From Solirubrobacteraceae bacterium (GTDB taxonomy: Bacteria; Actinomycetota; Thermoleophilia; Solirubrobacterales; Solirubrobacteraceae), in assembly GCA_019683665.1 (NCBI GenBank), contig JADGIB010000036.1, positions 1 to 17,273 on the forward strand: a stretch of 17,273 bases of DNA, in the 5' to 3' direction. A program made the position numbers and the translations under genes. The notes beneath the pieces were generated by a model. The model did not search any database. It was not told the DNA's origin and saw only the letters and a list, made by a program, of their open reading frames with translations. This document shows positions 6,893-14,526 of the stretch, piece by piece. Each line of letters opens with the position of its first letter. Within the stretch, counting starts at the first letter, position 1.

Positions 6893-7348
6893 TCAGCCGC
6901 TCTCGGCGTCGAGCGTGCGGCCGATCGCCTGCAGCGTCCGGTTGACCTCGGCGTTCGCGGTCTCGGTCGCGCGCAGGACGTCCTGCTGGGCGGCGACGAC
7001 CGTCTCGGCGTCGCGGGAGAGCGGGGCGCGGGCGGCCTCCTCGATGGCGTCGGCGTAGACGGCGACGTCCTCGGCGAGCTGCTCGTGCAGGGCCCTCACC
7101 GACGGCGGCGGCTCGATGTCGCGCAGGCGCTGCGCGGTGCGGTCGAGCGCGGCCGAGTACGTGCGCAGCGTCTCGGCCTCGAAGCCCGAGGGGAGCTCGG
7201 CGGCCTCGCGCGCGAAGCGCTCGACGGCGACGTTGACCTGCTCGATGTACGCCCGGTCGCGCTCGGCGCCGTCGTCCCCGCCGCAGCCGGCCGCCGCGAG
7301 ACATGCCGCGGCCGCGCACGCCGCGAGCCGTCGTCGACCTCCCTGCAT
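6893..7348 (-). CDS. Small lipoprotein of unknown function
   Basis: A 151-aa protein with a lipoprotein signal: MQGGRRRLAACAAAACLAAAGC, with lipidation expected at Cys22. The box is slightly atypical, with Ala at -3, but GC and a GGDDG spacer follow. The mature part is charged and probably all-helical (AYIEQVNVAVERFAREA, YSAALDRTAQRLRDI, SVRALHEQLAEDVAVYADAI), like a small extracytoplasmic helical bundle. I do not recognise a named family. ATG 7348 gives the shortest clean signal; GTG 7357 is an in-frame alternative adding three residues. It lies downstream of the STAS gene on the same strand with a 48-bp gap, so co-transcription is possible. Confidence 0.82.
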   Translation of the reverse strand: MQGGRRRLAACAAAACLAAAGCGGDDGAERDRAYIEQVNVAVERFAREAAELPSGFEAETLRTYSAALDRTAQRLRDIEPPPSVRALHEQLAEDVAVYADAIEEAARAPLSRDAETVVAAQQDVLRATETANAEVNRTLQAIGRTLDAESG

Positions 7349-7396
7349 CGCCGCCACACCCTACCGGCGGCCGCGGTCGCCCCCGCCGCCCGCGCC

Positions 7397-7756
7397 TCAG
7401 TCGCCGGCGGCGGCGAGCGCGGACTCGCGGTCGGGATGCAGCTCGATCATCCCCGGCAGCGCGACCTCGATGACCCGCGCGACCGGCCCGTCGGCCTCGC
7501 AGCAGAGCTCGAGGCGGCCGCCGCGCTCGTCGGCCTCGCTGCGCGCGTCGATGATCGCGTGCAGGCCGGTGGAGTCGACGAACCCGACCGAGGAGAGGTC
7601 GAGCACGACGGCGCCGCCCTCGGCGACCGCGGCCGAGAGCGGACCCGAGAGCGCGGGCGTGCTGGCGGCGTCGAGCTCGCCGTCGACGGCGACGACGGTC
7701 GCGCCGTCGACGTGCGTGACGGTCACCTGGATCTCGGCGTCGTGGGCGTCGTCCAT
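7397..7756 (-). CDS. STAS-domain anti-sigma factor antagonist
   Basis: A 119-aa single STAS domain. IQVTVTHVDGATVVAVDGELDAAS is the usual opening strand pattern with the ExD-like edge. VVLDLSSVGFVDSTGLHAI carries the phosphorylatable Ser62 of the DSTG motif, and RLELCCEADGPVARVIEVALPG is the closing part. In the SpoIIAA/RsbV model, the unphosphorylated form binds an anti-sigma kinase and frees a stress sigma factor. No partner kinase or sigma gene lies in the window, so the partner is unknown. GGAGGAG lies about 8 nt before ATG 7756. The gene diverges from the collagen-like gene across an 82-bp gap containing a 19-bp inverted repeat. Confidence 0.93.
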   Translation of the reverse strand: MDDAHDAEIQVTVTHVDGATVVAVDGELDAASTPALSGPLSAAVAEGGAVVLDLSSVGFVDSTGLHAIIDARSEADERGGRLELCCEADGPVARVIEVALPGMIELHPDRESALAAAGD

Positions 7757-7788
7757 CGGCAGGCTCCTCCGCGCCGAACGGTACCTTG

Positions 7789-7807
7789 CCGGCGCAGCGG
7801 TCGCCGG
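7789..7807. promoter_or_regulatory. Inverted repeat in the STAS/collagen-like divergent gap
   Basis: CCGGCG (7789-7794) and CGCCGG (7802-7807) flank a 7-nt spacer midway between the divergent starts at 7756 and 7839. This is a plausible operator position. However, arms made only of G and C arise easily in this genome, so the support is weak. Confidence 0.25.
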
Positions 7808-7838
7808 AAGCGTAGAGGCCGCAGACGGAGGACGAAGG

Positions 7839-8678
7839 ATGACTCGCAGTTGGAAGGCAACGGTCGCGGCGCTCGCCGCGGCGACGACGCTCGCGCTGCC
7901 CGCGGCGGCGGGCGCGGAGCGGCAGGCCGGCGCGGCCGCGAAGGCGCCGGCCGCGACGACCGACACGACCGCCGCCGCCGCGCAGGGCTCGCGCCAGGGC
8001 CGCAGCCAGAGCCGGCGCCGGCAGCGGACGACGTGCCGGCGCAACGCGCGCACCGGGACGCGCGTGTGCACGGTCCGGGGCCGGCGCGGCCCGCGGGGCG
8101 CGCGCGGGCGCCAGGGCCCGCAGGGGCCGCGCGGCGAGACCGGGCCGCAGGGGCCGGCCGGGCCGCAGGGACCCGCCGGGCCGCAGGGACCCGCCGGGCC
8201 GCAGGGCCCGCCCGGGACGGGCGCGCCCCCGGTCGTCCAGGCCACGCTCGCCGGGCCGGTCGAGACCGACGAGACGAGCGGCTACGTCGCCCTCGGCGGG
8301 CCGCAGGTGACGGTCACCGTCCCCGCCTCGGGGCTGATCCAGGTCACGGCGTCGGCGATCGGCGACGAGGACGACGGGCTCGTCGCGCTCTACCAGGACG
8401 GCGCGCCGGTCGACACCGGGATCGACGACAGCGTCTGCGACCCGGCGCCGGCGCTGTTCGCGACGCTCGGCTCGCTGGCCCCGGGCCGCTGGGGCACGCC
8501 GATGACGAGCCTCCTCGGCACCTGCGCCGGCGTCCTCGGCCTCCCGTCGCCGGTCGTCCTGCGCACGACGCCGGGCCCGCACGTGTTCGAGCTGCGCTAC
8601 GCGCTGAGCGCCTGCGGGTGCGGGACGGGCACCGCGGTCTTCCGCGACGTGCACCTCGCGATCACGCCGCTCCCGTAG
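7839..8678 (+). CDS. Secreted collagen-like protein
   Basis: A 279-aa protein from ATG 7839 with GGAGG (7827-7831) 7 nt upstream. Residues 1-26 are a signal peptide (MTRSWKATVAALAAATTLAL, then PAAAGA). A basic, disordered segment follows (50-80) with two cysteines in TTCRRNARTGTRVCTVR. Sixteen uninterrupted Gly-X-Y triplets run from about 81 to 128, ending in perfect GPQGPA repeats, so a short trimeric collagen helix is expected. Residues 129-279 look beta-rich (PQVTVTVPASGLIQVTASAIG, HVFELRYALSACGCGTG, FRDVHLAITPLP), reminiscent of a C1q/TNF-like trimerising head, with four further cysteines. The location should be cell surface or extracellular. No sortase motif or anchor is seen. The ligand is unknown. 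Confidence 0.88.
   Translation: MTRSWKATVAALAAATTLALPAAAGAERQAGAAAKAPAATTDTTAAAAQGSRQGRSQSRRRQRTTCRRNARTGTRVCTVRGRRGPRGARGRQGPQGPRGETGPQGPAGPQGPAGPQGPAGPQGPPGTGAPPVVQATLAGPVETDETSGYVALGGPQVTVTVPASGLIQVTASAIGDEDDGLVALYQDGAPVDTGIDDSVCDPAPALFATLGSLAPGRWGTPMTSLLGTCAGVLGLPSPVVLRTTPGPHVFELRYALSACGCGTGTAVFRDVHLAITPLP
8142..8213 (+). repeat. Four 18-bp tandem repeats encoding GPQGPA/GPQGPP
   Basis: Units start at 8142, 8160, 8178 and 8196. Units two and three are identical (GGGCCGCAGGGACCCGCC); the first and last differ by a few bases. The 18-bp period preserves frame, so slippage would change the collagen helix length in steps of two triplets. Confidence 0.9.
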
Positions 8679-9357
8679 CGGCCCGCCCCGCTCCCGCGCC
8701 GCGGGGGCGGGGCCGCCGGGCCCGCGGGCGCACCTCGTAGACGCAGGCGGGCGAGCCGCTGACGATGTGCGCGACGCGGCGGACGTCGGCGTCGGGCAGG
8801 ACCTCGCGCAGGAAGCCCAGCTCGGTCGTGCAGGCGTGCTCGTGGCGGCGGGCGACGGCGATGATCGCGCAGTTGTGCTCGACGAGCCGCCAGCCGCCGC
8901 CCTCGAGCGGCTGGACGTCGGCGAGGTAGCCGGCCTCGTCGAGGATCGCGGCGAGCTCGCGCACCCGCGCGTCGAAGCCGCGGACGCCGGCCAGGCGCGC
9001 CCGCGCCTGGGCGACGCGGGTCCGCCGGCGGGCGTCGAACGCGCGCACCAGCAGCGCCGGGTCCTCGGCGCCGACGTGGTCGAGCAGCTCGGCGGTCAGC
9101 TCCTCGTAGGCCTTCGGGAAGAGCGCGTCGGCGGCGGGCGAGAGCCGGTAGACGCGGCGCGGGCGGCCGGGCCCGTCGCGCTCGTCGCGGTGCTCGAGCA
9201 GGCCGGCCGCGGCGAGCGGGGCGAGCTGCTGGCGGGCGGCGCTGGCGGTCACGCCGAGGACCTGCGCGAGCTCGTCGGCGCGGGCCTCCCCGCGCTTGCG
9301 CAGCGCCACCAGGATCGCCCGCCGGGCGGGCGGCAGCTCGGGCAGCCCGGATTCCAC
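8662..9357 (-). CDS. SufR-like iron-sulfur winged-helix transcriptional regulator
   Basis: A 231-aa protein from GTG 9357. Residues 11-71 form a winged helix-turn-helix (ADELAQVLGVTASAARQQL, wing GPGRPRRVYRLS). The C-terminal half carries three cysteines in family-like context: HNC163, HAC176 and GSPAC205. From memory, the SufR family motif is C-x12-C-x13-C-x14-C with three cysteines holding the cluster. Here the first, second and fourth spacings match exactly and the third position is Ala190. It should therefore sense Fe-S or redox state. It diverges from sodA over 58 bp containing a CAAG-N6-CTTG repeat, making sodA and itself likely targets. The Arg/Ala-rich tail after residue 210 overlaps the collagen-like gene by 17 bp. 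The start has only a GGGGGA run directly abutting it, so a leaderless transcript is possible. Confidence 0.85.
   Translation of the reverse strand: MESGLPELPPARRAILVALRKRGEARADELAQVLGVTASAARQQLAPLAAAGLLEHRDERDGPGRPRRVYRLSPAADALFPKAYEELTAELLDHVGAEDPALLVRAFDARRRTRVAQARARLAGVRGFDARVRELAAILDEAGYLADVQPLEGGGWRLVEHNCAIIAVARRHEHACTTELGFLREVLPDADVRRVAHIVSGSPACVYEVRPRARRPRPRGAGAGRAATGAA
8679..8715 (+). terminator. Hairpin just after the collagen-like gene
   Basis: CGGCCCGCCCC (8679-8689) pairs with GGGGCGGGGCCG (8704-8715) with one bulged base, directly after stop TAG 8676-8678. It lies within the 3' coding end of the convergent regulator gene and could stop transcription from either side. No T-tract is present. 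Confidence 0.4.
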
Positions 9358-9370
9358 TCCCCCAGGATAA

Positions 9371-9386
9371 GCAAGTGATAGCTTGC
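9371..9386. promoter_or_regulatory. Candidate operator GCAAG-N6-CTTGC between regulator and sodA
   Basis: GCAAG (9371-9375) and CTTGC (9382-9386) are perfect inverted arms around TGATAG, in an AT-richer pocket of the divergent region. The layout equals the CAAC-N6-GTTG site that I recall for cyanobacterial SufR, with one base changed symmetrically in each arm. Weak -10-like boxes overlap it on both strands (TGATAG on plus; TATCCT on minus), so a bound protein could control both genes. Confidence 0.55.
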
Positions 9387-9415
9387 GAAAACCAGTTCAC
9401 CGAAGGGAGCATCGA

Positions 9416-10024
<609 letters not shown>

Positions 10025-10036
10025 GCCCGGCCACCC

Positions 10037-10072
10037 CGGGGCGCGCATCCCGGCGCGGGATGCGCCGCCCCG
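10037..10072. terminator. Strong hairpin between convergent sodA and permease genes
   Basis: CGGGGCGCGCATCCCG (10037-10052) pairs with CGGGATGCGCCGCCCCG (10056-10072) around a 3-nt loop with a single bulge, giving 16 pairs. It fills the 49-bp gap between the stop codons of sodA and the minus-strand permease, so it probably serves both. No T-tracts are present. Confidence 0.7.
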
Positions 10073-10073
10073 C

Positions 10074-11369
10074 CTAGGGCCGCGCGGCGACGGCGGCGCG
10101 CACCCGCCGCACGGCCAGGACCGCCGCGAGCGCGACGAGGCCGACGATCCCGGCGCCGCGGGTCGCCGCGTCGGGGGCGAGCACGGTCGCGAAGCCGGCC
10201 AGCAGCGCGAAGGCGAGCGCGACGAGCGTCGCCACCCCGGCGGGCGTGCCGAACACCGGCACCTCCGCGCCCGGCTCGACGCCGCCGAGGCGGCGGGCCG
10301 CCGCCAGCAGCAGCATCGGCAGCGCGAGCGCGAGGACGACGTTCGTCGCCACCCCGGCGAGGCGGAAGACGCCCGAGAACGAGACGAGGTCGGCGGCCAT
10401 GAGCAGCTCGCCGATCGCGCACAGCGCCAGCGGCGCCCCGATCGCCGCCGCCCGCCCCGGCACCCGCTCGGCGACGAGCCGCATGATCGCGACCGCGGTG
10501 CGCTCGATCCCGAGGCCGAGGAGGAGGATGGTCGCGACGGTGCCGAGGACGGCGACGACGGTGCCGGCGCGGTCGGCGAGCGGGCCGAGGACGGTGCCGT
10601 CCTCGCCGTGCAGCGCGGACGGGTGGACGGCCGCGGACGCCGCCAGCAGCCACCCGGCCGCGATCGCGGTGAGGACGATCGTCCCGAGCGCGCTGCCGCG
10701 GACGAGCGCCCGCCCGTCGGGGTCGACGCCGAGGTCCTCGCGCGCGATCTCGAGCACGTAGACGTTGGCGATGTAGAGCATCACCGACAGCCCGAGCACC
10801 TCGCCGACCCCGGCCGCCGACAGGTCGACCCGCCCGAGGTCGCCGGAGCCGGGGACGAGGATCGCGACGACCGCGATCGCCGCGAGCAGCGGCAGGCAGG
10901 CGATCCCGAGCAACGCGCCGACCCAGGCCGAGATCCGCAGCCCGCCGCGCAGGAGCAGGACGGCGAGCGCGCCGGCGGCCAGCCCGCCCCACAGCACGCG
11001 CGGCAGGCCGGTCAGGGCCGCGAGCGTGAGGCACAGCCCGACGTAGGCGCCGATGACCGACAGCGAGGTCCGCACGCCGGCGAGGACGTCGGGCACCGTC
11101 CCGCCCCGCGCGCCGAGGTAGTCGCGCACGAGCCGCCCGAAGAAGCCGCCGGTGCGCAGCCCGCGGTCGCGGGCGATCGCCTCGGCCTCGGCCGCCGCCG
11201 CGATCGTCATGACCGCGCCCATGCCGACGAGGATCCCGAGCGCCGGGAGCGGGCCGATGGCGGCGGCCGCGATCGGCAGGCCGAGGAGCGCCTGCGGGAG
11301 CGTGAGGCCGACGAAGAGCACGGTCACCGCGGCGAGCGGGGGCATCCGGTTCAGGGCGCGGGCGACCAT
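10074..11369 (-). CDS. APC-superfamily-like permease, probable amino acid transporter
   Basis: A 431-aa, very hydrophobic protein with roughly eleven predicted membrane helices. The first helix has LTLPQALLGLPIAAAAIGPL, resembling the broken, Gly/Pro-containing helix 1 that binds substrate in APC-fold transporters. Other spans include VLAGVRTSLSVIGAYVGLCL, LLGIACLPLLAAIAVVAILV and VGEVLGLSVMLYIANVYVLE. The C-terminus is short and Arg-rich. The substrate is not evident; amino acid transport is inferred from the overall pattern. ATG 11369 lacks a clear Shine-Dalgarno and Met at 11345 is an alternative. It is the last gene of the reductase-EamA-permease run, 35 bp after EamA, and ends at a shared hairpin. 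Confidence 0.7.
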   Translation of the reverse strand: MVARALNRMPPLAAVTVLFVGLTLPQALLGLPIAAAAIGPLPALGILVGMGAVMTIAAAAEAEAIARDRGLRTGGFFGRLVRDYLGARGGTVPDVLAGVRTSLSVIGAYVGLCLTLAALTGLPRVLWGGLAAGALAVLLLRGGLRISAWVGALLGIACLPLLAAIAVVAILVPGSGDLGRVDLSAAGVGEVLGLSVMLYIANVYVLEIAREDLGVDPDGRALVRGSALGTIVLTAIAAGWLLAASAAVHPSALHGEDGTVLGPLADRAGTVVAVLGTVATILLLGLGIERTAVAIMRLVAERVPGRAAAIGAPLALCAIGELLMAADLVSFSGVFRLAGVATNVVLALALPMLLLAAARRLGGVEPGAEVPVFGTPAGVATLVALAFALLAGFATVLAPDAATRGAGIVGLVALAAVLAVRRVRAAVAARP

Positions 11370-11404
11370 GCCCGGGCGGTTGTATCGCGGCGGGCCCCGA
11401 GCGT

Positions 11405-12253
11405 TCAACCGGCGGCGATCAGGGCGATCCCGCCGAAGGCGAGGACGACGCCCGCGACCTGGGGGCCGGCCATCCGCTCGCGCAGGACGAGCCGGGCCAG
11501 GAGCACGGTCGCGACCGGGTAGACCGACGAGAGGACGCTCGTGACCGACAGCAGCCCGAGCGTCGAGGCGTAGGCGAACAGCCCGTTGGCCCCGAGGTCG
11601 AGCAGGCCGACGAGCGCGAGCGGAGCGACGGGGGCGAGCCGCCCGGCGACCGGGGTGCCGCGAGCGGCGGCGACGGCGGCGACCGCGACGAGCGTGACGA
11701 CGCAGACGGCGCGCGACAGGCCCAGCCCCCAGAGGACGTCCTCGTCGGCGGCGTCGTCGAGGCCGACGAAGCCGAGGCCGATGAGCAGCGCGGCGACGAG
11801 CGCGTAGCCGATGCCCGCCCGCGACGCCGGCCGCGGCGCGTCGGCGTCGGCGGGGACGCGCGCGGCGAGGAAGCAGCCGGCGACGGCGCCGGCGATCCCG
11901 ACCGCCTGCATCCAGCTCAGCCGGTCGCCGCCGGCGATCCCGACGGCGACGGGGACGACGGAGGCGAGCGCGCCGAGGGGCGCGACGACGCTCATCGGGC
12001 CGATCGCGAGCGCCCGGTAGAGGGCGAGGACGCCGAGCCCGACCGAGCCGGCGAGGACGCTGGGCGCGATGATCGCCGGCCCGGGGAACGGCCCGGCGGC
12101 GACCGCCATGAGGAGCGCGATCCCGAGCAGGGCGGCGGCCTGGGAGACCGCGACGACGACGACGGCGGGGCGCCCGCGCGAGAAGAGGCCGCCGAGGAAG
12201 TCGGCGGTCCCCCACAGCGACGAGGCGGCGAGCGCCGCGAGCACCGCGATCAC
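11405..12253 (-). CDS. EamA/DMT family transporter
   Basis: A 282-aa protein made of two repeated five-helix EamA units. It opens VLAALAASSLWGTADFLGGL, the typical SxWG start. LYRALAIGPMSVVAPLGAL and YASTLGLLSVTSVLSSVYPV are equivalent positions of helices 3-4 in each repeat, and LLARLVLRERM...GVVLAFGGIALI closes the second repeat. Members export metabolites or amino acids, or act as exchangers; the substrate is unknown. The start is GTG 12253, 16 bp after the aldo/keto reductase stop. Same-strand spacing on both sides argues for one transcript with the reductase and the permease. Confidence 0.9.
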   Translation of the reverse strand: MIAVLAALAASSLWGTADFLGGLFSRGRPAVVVVAVSQAAALLGIALLMAVAAGPFPGPAIIAPSVLAGSVGLGVLALYRALAIGPMSVVAPLGALASVVPVAVGIAGGDRLSWMQAVGIAGAVAGCFLAARVPADADAPRPASRAGIGYALVAALLIGLGFVGLDDAADEDVLWGLGLSRAVCVVTLVAVAAVAAARGTPVAGRLAPVAPLALVGLLDLGANGLFAYASTLGLLSVTSVLSSVYPVATVLLARLVLRERMAGPQVAGVVLAFGGIALIAAG

Positions 12254-12269
12254 GTGGGCCGCCCCGGGG

Positions 12270-13325
12270 TCAGGCGCTGCTCGACGGCGCCCACAGGTTG
12301 ATGCCGGCGTCGACGGCGTGGCGGTCGATCGCCGCCAGCTCCTCGGGGCTGAAGTCGAGGTCGCGCACGGCGCCGACGGTGTCCTCGAGCTGCTCGACGC
12401 TGCTGGCGCCGATGAGCGAGGAGGTCACGCGCGGGTCGCGCAGCGTCCAGGCGACGGCCATCTGCGCGAGCGTCTGGCCGCGCTCGCGGGCGATCGCGTT
12501 CAGGGCGCGGATCCGCTCGAGGGTCTCGGGCGCGAGCATGTCCTCCGACAGGTACGGGGAGCGGCGTGCGCGGGCGTCCGGCGGGATGCCGTCGAGGTAC
12601 TTGTCGGTGAGCATCCCCTGGGCGAGCGGGGAGAAGGCGATCGCCCCGACGCCCTCCTCGCCGAGGACGTCGAGCAGGTCGGCCTCGATCCAGCGGTTCA
12701 GCAGCGAGTAGGACGGCTGGTGGATGAGCAGCGGCGTGCCGAGCCCGCGCAGGATCGCGACGGCCTCGCGGGTGCGCCGGGCCGAGTAGGAGGAGATCCC
12801 GACGTAGAGCGCCTTGCCCTGGCGGACGGCGGCGTCGAGGGCGCCGCAGGTCTCCTCCAGCGGGGTCTCGGGGTCGAAGCGGTGGCTGTAGAAGATGTCG
12901 ACGTAGTCGAGGCCCATGCGCTTCAGCGACTGGTCCAGCGAGGCGAGCAGGTACTTGCGCGACCCCCACTCGCCGTACGGGCCGGGCCACATGTCGTAGC
13001 CGGCCTTCGTCGAGATGATCAGCTCGTCGCGGTAGGGGCGGAGGTCGTCGCGCAGGTGGCGGCCGAAGCTCTCCTCGGCCGCCCCGTAGGGGGGCCCGTA
13101 GTTGTTGGCGAGGTCGAAGTGCGTGATCCCGAGGTCGAAGGCGCGGCGGAGGATCGCGCGCTGGTCGCCGAGCGGGCGGTCGTCGCCGAAGTTGTGCCAC
13201 AGCCCCAGCGAGATCGCCGGGAGCCTCAGCCCGCTGCGCCCGCAGCGGCGGTAGGGCATGCGGCCGTCGTAGCGGCCGGGGTCCGGGCTGTACGGCTCGG
13301 CGGGGGCGGCGGGGATGGCGGTCAT
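12270..13325 (-). CDS. Aldo/keto reductase, YghZ/MgrA-like (L-glyceraldehyde 3-phosphate reductase type)
   Basis: A 351-aa NADPH-dependent TIM-barrel oxidoreductase. The catalytic tetrad is visible: D71 and Y76 in THFDLANNYGPPYG, K107 in ISTKAGYD and H148 in FYSHRFDP. The features PYRRCGRSGLRLPAISLGLW, ITHFDLANNYG, GSRKYLLASLDQSLKRM and GINLWAP fit the YghZ/AKR14 group, which detoxifies L-glyceraldehyde 3-phosphate and methylglyoxal. Assignment to that exact substrate is by family resemblance. GGGAGG lies about 9 nt before ATG 13325. It is the first gene of a three-gene minus-strand run, and a 13-bp-stem hairpin sits about 105 bp upstream. Confidence 0.92.
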   Translation of the reverse strand: MTAIPAAPAEPYSPDPGRYDGRMPYRRCGRSGLRLPAISLGLWHNFGDDRPLGDQRAILRRAFDLGITHFDLANNYGPPYGAAEESFGRHLRDDLRPYRDELIISTKAGYDMWPGPYGEWGSRKYLLASLDQSLKRMGLDYVDIFYSHRFDPETPLEETCGALDAAVRQGKALYVGISSYSARRTREAVAILRGLGTPLLIHQPSYSLLNRWIEADLLDVLGEEGVGAIAFSPLAQGMLTDKYLDGIPPDARARRSPYLSEDMLAPETLERIRALNAIARERGQTLAQMAVAWTLRDPRVTSSLIGASSVEQLEDTVGAVRDLDFSPEELAAIDRHAVDAGINLWAPSSSA

Positions 13326-13429
13326 CGTGCGCAGCCTCCCACACCCCGCCCCGAACGGCCAACGCCCGGGCCACCCGGCGACCGATCCGCCACGGCGCGA
13401 GGTTCGCCGGAGCGGTCCCTGCGCGGGCC

Positions 13430-13459
13430 GCGAGTTTCGCCCCCTGGGCGAACACTCGC
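13430..13459 (-). terminator. Hairpin between asparaginase and aldo/keto reductase genes
   Basis: GCGAGT-TTCGCCC (13430-13442) pairs with GGGCGAA-C-ACTCGC (13446-13459) with one bulged C and a 3-nt loop, giving 13 pairs. A second, smaller repeat, GAGGG/CCCTC (13461-13465 with 13474-13478), lies closer to the asparaginase stop. Together they fill the 164-bp gap and most simply terminate the asparaginase transcript. A leader element for the reductase is the alternative. Confidence 0.5.
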
Positions 13460-13489
13460 TGAGGGAGCCCGAGCCCTCTGGGCGCAGGG

Positions 13490-14497
13490 CTACCCGTCGT
13501 CCTGTCTGAACGCCCAGCGCACCTCGTCGATCGACAGGCCGCTGGCCACGCACGCCAGCAGCTTCATCCGCGCCGCCTGCGGCGACAGGAAGCCGGCCGG
13601 GATGATCCCGGTCTCGCGCAGGTCGCGCTCGGAGCCCGCGTAGCCGTAGGTCCCGGTGAGGACGACCCCGCGCTCGGGGCGGCAGTAGGCGACGACCGGG
13701 ATGCGCTCGGCGGCGTCGGCCCACAGCTGCATGACCTCGGGCGCGAGGTGGCCGGCGCCGAGCGTGCCGATGACGACGCCGTCGGGCTCGGTCTCCAGCG
13801 CGGCGCGCGCGAGCGTGCCGTCGTCGCCGGCGCCGGACGGGACGACGAGGACGCGGCGGTCGAGGTCGGGCGGGTCGAGCGGCGGGTTGCGCGGCAGGCG
13901 CGACCAGAGCGTCGGGTGGCCCTCGGTGACGCGGCCGACGGGGCCGGTCTGCGGCGACGAGAACGCGGTCAGCGACGTCGTGTCGGTCTTGCGCGCGCAG
14001 CGCGCGTGGTGGATCTCGCCGCCGAAGACGACGAGGACGCCCATCCCGGCCGCCTCCGGGCTGGCGGCGACCGACACGGCGTCGAGCAGGTTGGCGGGGC
14101 CGTCGGCGCCGGGCGCGCTGGCCGGGCGGATCGCGCCGGTGAAGACGATCGGCGCCTCGGCGTCGTGGAGGACGTCGCAGAGCATCGCGGTCTCCTCGAG
14201 CGCGTCGGTGCCGTGGGTGACGACGACGCCCATGCCGCGGCGCGCGGCGTCGCGCGCCTCGCGGCAGATCATGAGGATGTCCGACAGCGTCAGGTGGGCG
14301 CTGGGGACGTTGACGACCGTCCGCGCCTCGAGGTCGTCGCGGCCCTCGAGGCCGGGGATCGCGGCGACGAGCTGCTCGGCGTCGAGCGCGGGGGTCGCCG
14401 ACGTGCCGTCGCCGCCGGTGCCGGCCATGGCGATCGTGCCGCCGGCGCCGAGGATGCGGACGCGGCGGGGGGCTTGCGAAGCGGTGCGGGGCGACAC
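13490..14497 (-). CDS. L-asparaginase (type I/II family)
   Basis: A 335-aa amidohydrolase that converts asparagine to aspartate and ammonia. The two threonine motifs are clear: GAGGTIAM with T21 and VVVTHGTDALEET with T97-D98; S66 (VPSAHLT) and K170 (CARKTDT) complete the expected set. The spacing T21-T97-K170 parallels E. coli AnsB (T12, T89, K162). The Tyr that normally lies about 13 residues after the first threonine is not found in the visible loop (AMAGTGGDGTSATPALDA). No signal peptide is seen, so it is probably cytoplasmic. GTG 14497 is the best start; there is no Shine-Dalgarno, and TACTGT about 10 nt upstream suggests a leaderless message. It lies 29 bp after the 59-aa gene on the same strand. 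Confidence 0.93.
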   Translation of the reverse strand: MSPRTASQAPRRVRILGAGGTIAMAGTGGDGTSATPALDAEQLVAAIPGLEGRDDLEARTVVNVPSAHLTLSDILMICREARDAARRGMGVVVTHGTDALEETAMLCDVLHDAEAPIVFTGAIRPASAPGADGPANLLDAVSVAASPEAAGMGVLVVFGGEIHHARCARKTDTTSLTAFSSPQTGPVGRVTEGHPTLWSRLPRNPPLDPPDLDRRVLVVPSGAGDDGTLARAALETEPDGVVIGTLGAGHLAPEVMQLWADAAERIPVVAYCRPERGVVLTGTYGYAGSERDLRETGIIPAGFLSPQAARMKLLACVASGLSIDEVRWAFRQDDG

Positions 14498-14526
14498 GGC
14501 AAGCGACAGTAGCGGCTGGCGCCCGG

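Noticed and set aside
8142..8213. Possible CRISPR-like or satellite repeat
   Set aside because: The units are contiguous 18-bp in-frame repeats without spacers and simply encode collagen GPQGPA motifs.
13402..13453. GTTCGCC/GGCGAAC inverted repeat with a 38-nt spacer
   Set aside because: The right arm is better used in the compact hairpin 13430-13459; the wide-spaced pairing adds nothing convincing.
14498..14526. Upstream extension of the asparaginase to make a fusion with preceding sequence
   Set aside because: The extended frame antisense to the LAL gene and overlapping the 59-aa gene is low complexity; the asparaginase family begins a few residues before the GGTIA motif, which fits GTG 14497.
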